Shown one piece after another: positions 16,806 through 24,799 of a DNA stretch of 64,000 nt. Position numbers and translations under genes: made by a program. Positions within the stretch are counted from its first letter, which is position 1; every line of letters starts with the position of its first letter. This DNA is from DATFVA01 sp963747755. Lineage in GTDB: Bacteria > Bacteroidota > Ignavibacteria > Ignavibacteriales > Ignavibacteriaceae. The DNA lies in assembly GCA_963747755.1 (NCBI GenBank), contig CAVVGK010000014.1:1-64000 (forward strand), read 5' to 3'. Below the pieces are notes generated by a model, which searched no databases, was not told the origin of the DNA, and saw only the letters and a program-made list of their open reading frames with translations.

Positions 16806-18521
16806 TTATTTCTGGTTCCTTTTTTCAATCTTAGCCCAGGTGTCCCGCAGAGTCACTGTCCTGTTAAAAACAAGATTACCAGGTTTTGAATCTTTTGAAT
16901 CGACACAAAAGTATCCCAGTCGTTCAAACTGGAACTTGTCACCGGGATTGGAGTCTTTAAGCCCCGGTTCAAGTTTCGCGTTTTTGATCACCTGAAGCGA
17001 ATCGGGATTTATAAATTCTTTGAAATCCTTTTCCGGGTCGGCTTCGGGATCTTCGACAGAAAAAAGTCTGTCATATAATCTTACTTCAGCACCTACGGAT
17101 GTTTCCGCCGATACCCAGTGGATCGTTCCCTTTACTTTTCTTTGGCTCGAGGAACCACTTTTTGTTTCAGGGTCGTAGCTGCATTTCAATTCAATAATAT
17201 TATCGTTTTTATCCTTAACTACTTCTTCACATTTTATTATATAGGCATAACGGAGACGCACTTCGTTACCGGGGGATAACCTAAAGAATTTTCTCGGCGG
17301 GCTTTCCATGAAATCATCCTGTTCGATATACATTTCCCTTGAAAAAGGAATTCTTCTGGTCCCCATTGTTTCATCTTCGGGATTATTAACCGCATCCAGT
17401 TCTTCAGTCTTTCCTTCAGGGTAATTAACCAGGGTAACCTTTAATGGCTTAAGAACAGCCATCACACGCTTTGCTCTTTTGTTCAGATCTTCACGCAGAC
17501 TATGTTCCAGTAACGCAACATCAATTGTATTGTCTCTCTTGGCTACACCTACTCTTTCAGAGAAATACCTTACAGATTCAGGTGTATATCCTCGCCTTCT
17601 GAAGGCTGATATTGTTGGCATCCTTGGGTCGTCCCAGCCGCTTACATATTTCTCGGTTACTAACATTAGCAGCTTTCGTTTACTCATTATTGTGTAGCTC
17701 AGGTTCAATCTTGCAAATTCAATCTGCTGAGGAGCGAAGATTCCCAGCTCCTTCACAAACCAGTCGTATAAAGGACGATGAACTTCAAATTCCAATGTGC
17801 ATATTGAATGGGTGATTTTCTCTATTGAATCAGATTGCCCATGTGCCCAGTCGTACATAGGATAAATGCACCACTTGTTACCTGTACGATGATGAGATAC
17901 TTTCCTTATCCTGTACATAATCGGATCCCGAAGCAGCATATTGGGAGATGACATATCGATTTTAGCTCTTAGTACTTGTTTCCCCTCATCAAAATCACCA
18001 TTCTTCATTTTTTCAAAAAGTTCGAGATTCTCGTCTGCCGAACGATTGCGGTATGGACTCTCTGTCCCGGCCTGGGTAGGAGTTCCCCGTGAATCTTTTA
18101 TCTCATCCACTGATGAGCTATCAACATAAGCCTTTCCCTTTTTAATAAGCTTAACAGCATACTCATAGAGTGTGTCGAAATAATCGCTGGCGAAGTAAAG
18201 TCTGTCCTGCCAGTCGAAACCCAGCCATTTAATATCTTCTTTAATTGAATCAACGTATTCTACATCTTCTTTGGTTGGATTTGTATCATCAAACCTTAAA
18301 TTGCATAAACCATCGTATTCTTTTGCAAGGCCGAAGTTAAGACAAATGGATTTAGCGTGGCCAATATGCAGATAACCGTTTGGTTCCGGGGGGAACCTCG
18401 TATGTACAGTGTCATATCGTCCCTTTTCAAGGTGTTGATTTATGATTTCTTTAATAAAATTTGAGGGTACAGGGAGACCGTTTTCTTTGATCGCGTTTGT
18501 CTTGCTATTATCTTCAGTCAT
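16806..18521 (-). CDS. glnS: Glutaminyl-tRNA synthetase
   Basis: Charges tRNA-Gln with glutamine in the cytoplasm. It is 571 residues, class Ic. The PPEPNGYLHIGH signature is at 44-55 and the KMSKS-like element appears as IMSKR near 273-277. The C-terminal beta-barrel anticodon-binding domain is present (SSSQRKVKGTIHWV), giving a normal full length. It follows gltX by 24 bases and is probably co-transcribed. With GlnRS present, indirect Gln-tRNA formation through GatCAB may be unnecessary. Confidence 0.95.
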   Translation of the reverse strand: MTEDNSKTNAIKENGLPVPSNFIKEIINQHLEKGRYDTVHTRFPPEPNGYLHIGHAKSICLNFGLAKEYDGLCNLRFDDTNPTKEDVEYVDSIKEDIKWLGFDWQDRLYFASDYFDTLYEYAVKLIKKGKAYVDSSSVDEIKDSRGTPTQAGTESPYRNRSADENLELFEKMKNGDFDEGKQVLRAKIDMSSPNMLLRDPIMYRIRKVSHHRTGNKWCIYPMYDWAHGQSDSIEKITHSICTLEFEVHRPLYDWFVKELGIFAPQQIEFARLNLSYTIMSKRKLLMLVTEKYVSGWDDPRMPTISAFRRRGYTPESVRYFSERVGVAKRDNTIDVALLEHSLREDLNKRAKRVMAVLKPLKVTLVNYPEGKTEELDAVNNPEDETMGTRRIPFSREMYIEQDDFMESPPRKFFRLSPGNEVRLRYAYIIKCEEVVKDKNDNIIELKCSYDPETKSGSSSQRKVKGTIHWVSAETSVGAEVRLYDRLFSVEDPEADPEKDFKEFINPDSLQVIKNAKLEPGLKDSNPGDKFQFERLGYFCVDSKDSKPGNLVFNRTVTLRDTWAKIEKRNQK

Positions 18522-18545
18522 ATAAACTCTTTTAAATTTAGTGAT

Positions 18546-20000
18546 TTAACCCAGCTTCTCGATTGCTTTATTAATCCGGCTGATCGTTTTATCCTTACCG
18601 ATAATATATAAAATGTCAAACAGGCCGGGACCTCCGCCTACGCCCGATACTGCTAAACGGACCGGATGAATTAACTTACCTGTACCTGTTCCAAGTTTTT
18701 CAGCGGTTTGCCTCAAAGTATTCTCATAATCTTCTTTACCGGGATTTGTAAGTGACGAAAATTCTTCAGCCAATAACTTCAGATGTTCTGCGGAGTCAGC
18801 CTTCCATCTTTTTTTTACAGTTGCCTCATCATATTCAACGGGATCTTCAAACAGGTAAAAACCCTTTTCAGGTATTTCCTTGATAAAGGCTACTCTTTCT
18901 TTCATGGCTTCTATAACCAGACCAAGAATCTCATCGGAATATTCTTCCGGGTTGTATTTTGTCTGCTTAAGTTCTTCTCTAAGGAGAGAAATAAGTTCGG
19001 GAAGGGACTTACTTCTGAGGTGTTCGGCGTTCAGCCAGTTAAGTTTTTCAAGGTTGAACACAGCGCCAGCTTTATTCACACCTTCAAGAGCAAATTTCTC
19101 TATCAGCTCATCCATAAGATAAAATTCTCTGTCATCTGCAAAGTTCCAGCCAAGTAATGCCACAAAGTTTATCAGTGCTTCTTTCAGGTATCCTTTACTT
19201 CTGTAATCTTCAACAGCTACATCGCCCTGCCGTTTGCTCAATTTTGACTTATCAGGGTTGAGCAGGAGAGGAAGGTGGGCAAAGACTGGTTTCTCCCAGC
19301 CGAAATAATCATAAAGAAGAATATGCTTTGGAGCTGAAGGCAGCCATTCTTCACCCCGGATAACATGAGTAATTTTCATCAGGTGATCATCTACAACATT
19401 TGCAAGGTGATAAGTCGGGTAACCATCACTCTTCATCAGAACCTGGTCATCCACTATGCTGCTGTTAAAAGTCACATCTCCGCGAATAGCATCCTTCAGA
19501 AAAATCTGTTTGTCATGCTCCACGTTCAGTCTTACAACATGAAGGATGCCTTCGGTCAGCTTTTGCAGAACTTCATCTTCAGATAGGTGTAGGCAATGTT
19601 TGTCATACATCGGCTGAAGTCCCTCCTTCTGAAACTGCTCACGTACCTCTTTAAGTCGTTCCGGTGTGCAGAAACAGTAATAAGCCTTCTTCGCGGAAAT
19701 TAATCGATTTGTGTATTCCTCATAAATAGGAAGACGCTGTGATTGCATATAAGGACCATGGTCGCCGCCTTTATCAGGACCTTCATCATAATCCAGTCCC
19801 GCCCATTTTAATGTATCTATAAGATTTTCAACCGCACCTTCTACGTGCCGGTTTCTGTCGGTATCTTCAATACGTAGAATAAAAGTACCATTATTGTGCC
19901 TGGCCAACAGGTAATTATATAAAGCTGTACGTAAGCCTCCGATATGTAAATAGCCGGTAGGACTTGGTGCAAATCTTACTCTCATATTTTCATTAATCAT
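18546..20000 (-). CDS. gltX: Glutamyl-tRNA synthetase
   Basis: Charges tRNA-Glu with glutamate. 484 residues, class Ic, with FAPSPTGYLHIGG at the N-terminus (HIGH-type motif), a DTDR element and KLSKRQG near 250, then the helical anticodon-binding domain. Met6 (start at 19985), directly before RVRFAPSPTG, is the more usual start in this family. First gene of a gltX-glnS pair on the minus strand. The ancestor-like relation of the two enzymes makes their adjacency noteworthy but unremarkable. Confidence 0.95.
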   Translation of the reverse strand: MINENMRVRFAPSPTGYLHIGGLRTALYNYLLARHNNGTFILRIEDTDRNRHVEGAVENLIDTLKWAGLDYDEGPDKGGDHGPYMQSQRLPIYEEYTNRLISAKKAYYCFCTPERLKEVREQFQKEGLQPMYDKHCLHLSEDEVLQKLTEGILHVVRLNVEHDKQIFLKDAIRGDVTFNSSIVDDQVLMKSDGYPTYHLANVVDDHLMKITHVIRGEEWLPSAPKHILLYDYFGWEKPVFAHLPLLLNPDKSKLSKRQGDVAVEDYRSKGYLKEALINFVALLGWNFADDREFYLMDELIEKFALEGVNKAGAVFNLEKLNWLNAEHLRSKSLPELISLLREELKQTKYNPEEYSDEILGLVIEAMKERVAFIKEIPEKGFYLFEDPVEYDEATVKKRWKADSAEHLKLLAEEFSSLTNPGKEDYENTLRQTAEKLGTGTGKLIHPVRLAVSGVGGGPGLFDILYIIGKDKTISRINKAIEKLG

Positions 20001-20079
20001 AAAATTTATTATTCAGTTTAAATAGATAATTAAATACAAAAGGAAGTCTGATGGTGTGAGAAATACAAAGTAACAAAGT

Positions 20080-22452
20080 TTATTGTACCTGAACCTTTGC
20101 TTCCGTGTAATGCTTTACTTTCTCGATAAATTCCTGGCTGTCAATCGGTTTAGGGATATAATCTGTAGCCCCGGCTTCGAGGCATTTTTCCCTGTCACCT
20201 TTCATCGCAAATGCGGTCAAAGCAATAATAGGAGTATCTTTATATTCAGGAAGCTGTCTTATTTTTTCTGTAGCCTCGAATCCATTCATAACCGGCATCT
20301 GCATATCCATTAGTATAAGATGGAACTTTTGTTTTTTTACCTGTTCCAAAGCTTCAGCACCGTTTTCGACTACCACAATAGATTCAAAACTATTTTTCTT
20401 CAAAAGCCTGGTAACGATTATCTGCGAGTGTTTATAGTCTTCAACCAGCAATATTTTTACCGTATCCTTCTCGTCCATTATTTCTTCAGGTTTAGCTGGC
20501 TCTTCATACCTGTCGATCATTGAAGAAATAGTCCCGGAAAGCTCCTCAATATTCACACTGCTTTTATGAAGCAGTTCCTCGAACATACCATCAATCTTTT
20601 TTAGCTCATCCTGGTAGTTTTCTTTGCCTGTGTAAATGAGAATAGGGAGTCGGTTGAACTTAGGTCTTGATTTAATAAGTTTTATAAGTTCGTATCCGTT
20701 AACTTCCGGCATTTCCAGGTCGATTATCGCAAGGTCCAGATCAAGATTATTAATCATTTCAGGAACCCGGGAGGAATGCGCTTCTGCAATAGCATTGAAT
20801 CCTAATTGTTCAACCGCTTCTTTGAGAAGATTCAGTGTGGGTACATCATCATCAACGATCAATATGTTGGAATCTCTTTTTAATTTATAACTTTGAAGGA
20901 CTTCAACCAGAAATTTATAGTTTATCGGCTTAACAAAATATTCGACCGCTCCCATAAGGAAGGCTTTCTGCTGTTCGGGTTCAACAGAGCAGACTATAAC
21001 AGGGGTATTCTTTGTCGCTTTATGCTCCCTGAGAGTCTTTAATAATTCGAAGCCGTTGGAATCCGGAAGCTCGATATCCATCAGGATAGCCAGGAAATTT
21101 TCCTTCTCTACTATTTTCAGGGTCTGTTCTGAAGAATTTACTATTACAGGTTTATAACCCCATTTAGCCAGGTAATTGCTTAACAATTTTGAGGTTGCAT
21201 AATCGTCCTCAACCACCAATACCCGGTTGTTCTTACCCGGTTTTGGTAATGAACTAAGCTTCTGCTCGATAGATGGTGACTGTACAGAATGCTCCATATC
21301 TATCGGTATCTCAAGGTTGTAATTCGTTCCTTTGCCTACACTGCTTGCAGCACTTATTTGTCCTCCGAGAATCTCCGCATATTTTTTTGTAATTGATAAA
21401 CCAAGTCCGGACACATTTCCAAACCTTGAGCTTTCAAGTGATTCCGCGGTGAAGGGTTTGAATAAATTTTTAAGTTTGTCTGAGGGTATACCAGGACTGG
21501 TATCAGAAACCCTGATGCTCAGTTTGTTATCTGTTTTAGCAGCCGAAACGGTAATCTTACCATTCTCGGTCATTCTGAGTGATTGTGTGATAATATTTAC
21601 CAGGATATACCGGATCTTCTGGGTATCAATCTTAACTTTAGCGGGAACATTGTTGTCGACCTTAACCATAAATTCGATTTTCCCGCTGTCAATCTTTTGC
21701 GAGAATAGCTTAATAATTTCATCAAGGAAATCTGAAATGGAAACGCTGCTAAGGTTTTTCTTTACAAGTTTCTGTTCTACTCTGGCCAGGTCAATCAAAT
21801 CATTTATTAGGGTCAGAAGATTAAATGCATTTTCTTTCAGCGTGGAAACATACTCAGCCTGTGAAGCAGAAAGGTTATCTTCATTCAAAAGTGATGCGAA
21901 CCCGAGAATGCTGTTTGTCGGAGTTCTGAGTTCGTGAGCAATATCGGTAACTATCTGGCTTAGACTCTGTGCGCTGCTGGCTGAACGATCCTTCCATAAT
22001 ATAATAAGTTCTCTGAAGGCTCTGCCAAGACTTTCTATTGTTTCTTTATCCGTCCTGGAAAAAGGTGTCTGCTTCGCAGTTTTTATCAGCACATTTCCTT
22101 TTTCTTTCATATTCAGAAAAAGGCAGCCTTCGTATACCACATTTTCGGATGCTTGAATTTCACATTCAGCCACGTTGCTGAAAATCACAGGCAGGTCATT
22201 GTTATGTACTGAACGGCAGGCATTACACTGGAAAGCAGCATTTTGAGTGAAATTATCTTTTGCTGTTCCAGCTTTTGCCCGAACAACAAAGTTAGCTTGT
22301 TCGTCAAGACTGAAGAAAACCGCTGCCTGGTATTCCATCTGCGTAACTAAATATTCGCAGATTTTTGCAGGTAATTCCTGTGGATTTGAAAGGGCAGTAT
22401 TTACAAGTTCGGTGTAATGAGAAAGTAAATCACTAGTAATCAAATTTTGCAT
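20080..22452 (-). CDS. Hybrid histidine kinase: GAF-like sensor, HisKA/HATPase, three receivers
   Basis: A 790-residue cytoplasmic kinase without membrane segments. Residues 10-155 are GAF-like with Cys76, Cys79, Cys97 and Cys110, a possible metal or redox site. The HisKA domain has His173 (IAHELRTPTNS). The HATPase domain (about 275-385) is slightly degenerate: the second N-box Asn is Gln290, and the G1 box reads DTSPG, not DTGxG. Three receiver domains follow, with phospho-acceptor Asp459, Asp578 and Asp716. It is divergently placed 226 bases from two response-regulator cyclases. The context suggests it drives their phosphorylation, with output as cyclic nucleotide. Confidence 0.85.
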   Translation of the reverse strand: MQNLITSDLLSHYTELVNTALSNPQELPAKICEYLVTQMEYQAAVFFSLDEQANFVVRAKAGTAKDNFTQNAAFQCNACRSVHNNDLPVIFSNVAECEIQASENVVYEGCLFLNMKEKGNVLIKTAKQTPFSRTDKETIESLGRAFRELIILWKDRSASSAQSLSQIVTDIAHELRTPTNSILGFASLLNEDNLSASQAEYVSTLKENAFNLLTLINDLIDLARVEQKLVKKNLSSVSISDFLDEIIKLFSQKIDSGKIEFMVKVDNNVPAKVKIDTQKIRYILVNIITQSLRMTENGKITVSAAKTDNKLSIRVSDTSPGIPSDKLKNLFKPFTAESLESSRFGNVSGLGLSITKKYAEILGGQISAASSVGKGTNYNLEIPIDMEHSVQSPSIEQKLSSLPKPGKNNRVLVVEDDYATSKLLSNYLAKWGYKPVIVNSSEQTLKIVEKENFLAILMDIELPDSNGFELLKTLREHKATKNTPVIVCSVEPEQQKAFLMGAVEYFVKPINYKFLVEVLQSYKLKRDSNILIVDDDVPTLNLLKEAVEQLGFNAIAEAHSSRVPEMINNLDLDLAIIDLEMPEVNGYELIKLIKSRPKFNRLPILIYTGKENYQDELKKIDGMFEELLHKSSVNIEELSGTISSMIDRYEEPAKPEEIMDEKDTVKILLVEDYKHSQIIVTRLLKKNSFESIVVVENGAEALEQVKKQKFHLILMDMQMPVMNGFEATEKIRQLPEYKDTPIIALTAFAMKGDREKCLEAGATDYIPKPIDSQEFIEKVKHYTEAKVQVQ

Positions 22453-22678
22453 TAATGTAAGCGTGTTTGTTTATGTTCCCTGGTCTTATTTTCTAACCTG
22501 TAAAGATAAAAAAGAACATTATTATTTGAAAGTTAAGAATTAACTACATTAATACAAGCTTTTCAATAAAAATTAGGTTAATGTTTAATACTGAATTTAG
22601 AAATCATAGTATATTGTCAATTTTGCGAATTTTAATTACATTAATCAGACATTAATATTCATTCCTTATCAAAAGTAA

Positions 22679-23734
22679 ATGAGCCGTATACCGAAAATTC
22701 TAATAGCAGAAGATGAAAATATTATTGCCAAGGATATTGAGAAAACACTGGTAAAGCTTGGTTACGAAGTGGTCGGATCTGTCAGATCCGGTGAAAAACT
22801 CCTTGAACAATATCCGCTTCTTAAACCGGATCTTATCCTTATGGATATTAACCTTGAAGGAGAGTTATCAGGTATTGACGTTTCAAAAGAGATTAATAAA
22901 AGTGGAGAAGTCCCAGTAATATATCTTACTGCACTTGCGGATAATAATACGCTACAGGAAGCAAAATATACCGAACCTTCAGGTTATCTGGTTAAACCCT
23001 TTGATGAGGATATGCTGAGAACATCCATAGAGATGGGTCTGTATAAGTTTGAAATAGGCCGGAGACTTAGGGACAGGACAAGGGAACTGGAAGCTGAAAG
23101 AATTAAGTCTGATAAGCTTCTGAGGGATATTCTGCCGTCTGAGGTAGTTGATGAATTTAAAAGAAATGGAAGCGTAAATCCGCAGCTTTATAAAGAAGTA
23201 ACAATTATTTTTACTGATTTTGAGAACTTTACATCAATCGCAGGTGAAATGAGTCCTGGCGAACTTGTTACTGAATTAAATGAGATATTCATGAATTTTG
23301 ACATTATCATTGAAAAATATCAGCTTGAAAAAATTAAGACAATCGGTGATTCTTATATGATTGCAAGCGGTCTACCTGCAGAGAGGGATGATCATGCACA
23401 AAGAGCCGTAAGCTGCGCATTTGATATGCTCGATTATCTTGCCAACAGGAATAAATATTCTGAAAATAAATGGAACATGCGCGTGGGGATACATTCCGGG
23501 GAGGTTATCGCAGGGATTGTTGGAAAGCTTAAATATACATACGATGTGTGGGGAGAAAGCGTAACGATAGCAAGATACCTGGAAAGATACGGTAAACCCG
23601 GTGAAATCAATATCTCTTTACCGGTAAAAGAGATCCTGACAAATGGTTATACTTTTAAAGATAATGGGAACATCAATGCAGGTGTTAATAATATAACTTC
23701 TTGCTTTGTCAGTAAGACTAAGGTATATTCCTGA
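22679..23734 (+). CDS. Response regulator-class III adenylate/guanylate cyclase A
   Basis: 351 residues: receiver domain at 5-120 (acidic pocket E11/D12, Asp56, Thr84, Lys106), a coiled linker (RRLRDRTRELEAERIKSDKL), and a class III cyclase domain at 170-340. Metal-binding Asp180 (FTDF) and Asp224 (IGDSY) are present, as are the purine-selecting Lys220 and Asp289. The transition-state pair is lost: the Asn site is Thr296 and the Arg site is Tyr300 (DVWGESVTIARY). Homodimers should be poor catalysts. It stops 3 bases before its partner gene. Numbering is identical to cyclase B, so the two arose by tandem duplication. Confidence 0.88.
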   Translation: MSRIPKILIAEDENIIAKDIEKTLVKLGYEVVGSVRSGEKLLEQYPLLKPDLILMDINLEGELSGIDVSKEINKSGEVPVIYLTALADNNTLQEAKYTEPSGYLVKPFDEDMLRTSIEMGLYKFEIGRRLRDRTRELEAERIKSDKLLRDILPSEVVDEFKRNGSVNPQLYKEVTIIFTDFENFTSIAGEMSPGELVTELNEIFMNFDIIIEKYQLEKIKTIGDSYMIASGLPAERDDHAQRAVSCAFDMLDYLANRNKYSENKWNMRVGIHSGEVIAGIVGKLKYTYDVWGESVTIARYLERYGKPGEINISLPVKEILTNGYTFKDNGNINAGVNNITSCFVSKTKVYS

Positions 23735-23737
23735 ATT

Positions 23738-24799
23738 ATGTCGGAAACAACAAAAATCCTCATCGCGGAGGACGAGAAAATCATTGCACTCGATATTTCA
23801 AATACTCTGCGCAGACTAGGGTATGGAATAAGCGGTTTAGCGTCTTCGGGTAAAGAGATCTTTAGTATTCTCGAGGAGTCTGTACCCGATTTGGTCATGA
23901 TGGATATCATGCTCGACGGGGATATGACAGGAATAGAAGTGGCTTCGATCATCTCTGAAAAGTACTATGTCCCTGTGGTCTTTCTTACTGCCCTTACTGA
24001 TGAGGCTACACTGGAGAAAGCAAAAACAGCTAACTCCTACGGATACATACTTAAGCCTTACGATGATAAATCTCTACATTCAGCAATTGAAATGGCGTTG
24101 TATAAATACAAAGTGGAAAAAGAACTGCAGGTCAAAACAAAACAGCTTGAAGAGGAGAAGAAGAGAACCGATAGTTTACTTAAGAATATCCTCCCGGAAG
24201 AAATTGTTTATGAAATTAAAACTAAAGGGACCGTAAATCCTAGATTTTATCACGAAGTTTCTATCCTTTTCACAGAGTTTTCTGGTTTTGATTTGATTAC
24301 CTCAAGGGTAGAACCCAACCTCCTTCTAAGAGAACTTAATGAGGTTTTTGACAACTTTGATGGAATTGTGCAAAAACATAAACTTGAAAAAATGAAGACT
24401 ATCGGTGATTCTTATATGATTGCAGCAGGAGTTCCGCAAAAAATGGAAAATCAGGCAGAAAGCATTCTTCGGGCAGCTATTGAAATGAGAGATTATATTC
24501 TTACGCGTAATAAATACAAAGAAATTAAACTCGAAATGAAAACAGGGATTCATACAGGTCCTGTAGTAGCAGGAATAGTAGGAATGAGGAAGTTTACCTT
24601 TGATGTCTGGGGAGATACTGTTAATATTGCAAGCAGGATGACCAGTGGTTGTGAACCTCATAAAATAAATATTTCCGGTGAAACGTATAAGCTGATCAAG
24701 GATAAATTTGAGTGCGTCTACAGGGGCAAGCTTAATGCAAAAGGGAAGGGCGAGATTGACATGTTTTTTGTTAACGGGGTAGGTGAAATTAAAAAGTAA
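23738..24799 (+). CDS. Response regulator-class III adenylate cyclase B
   Basis: 353 residues, same plan as the upstream gene: receiver at 5-120 (Asp56, Thr84, Lys106), coiled linker and class III cyclase domain. Here the transition-state residues are intact (Asn296 and Arg300 in VNIASR), with Lys220 and Asp289. The first metal Asp is Glu180 (FTEFSGFD); the second, Asp224, is kept. Active sites of class III cyclases form between subunits, so a heterodimer with the upstream protein gives one complete site: metal Asps from A, Asn/Arg from B, as in mammalian C1/C2. ATG lies 3 bases after the previous TGA, suggesting coupled translation. The 3' end overlaps the convergent gene by 11 bases. Confidence 0.88.
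   Translation: MSETTKILIAEDEKIIALDISNTLRRLGYGISGLASSGKEIFSILEESVPDLVMMDIMLDGDMTGIEVASIISEKYYVPVVFLTALTDEATLEKAKTANSYGYILKPYDDKSLHSAIEMALYKYKVEKELQVKTKQLEEEKKRTDSLLKNILPEEIVYEIKTKGTVNPRFYHEVSILFTEFSGFDLITSRVEPNLLLRELNEVFDNFDGIVQKHKLEKMKTIGDSYMIAAGVPQKMENQAESILRAAIEMRDYILTRNKYKEIKLEMKTGIHTGPVVAGIVGMRKFTFDVWGDTVNIASRMTSGCEPHKINISGETYKLIKDKFECVYRGKLNAKGKGEIDMFFVNGVGEIKK

Noticed and set aside
18783..19157. 124-codon frame antisense to gltX
   Set aside because: Phe-rich shadow of a conserved enzyme gene.
21332..21937. Long frame antisense to the histidine kinase
   Set aside because: Low-complexity Ser/Leu-rich translation, wholly inside a well-supported gene on the other strand.
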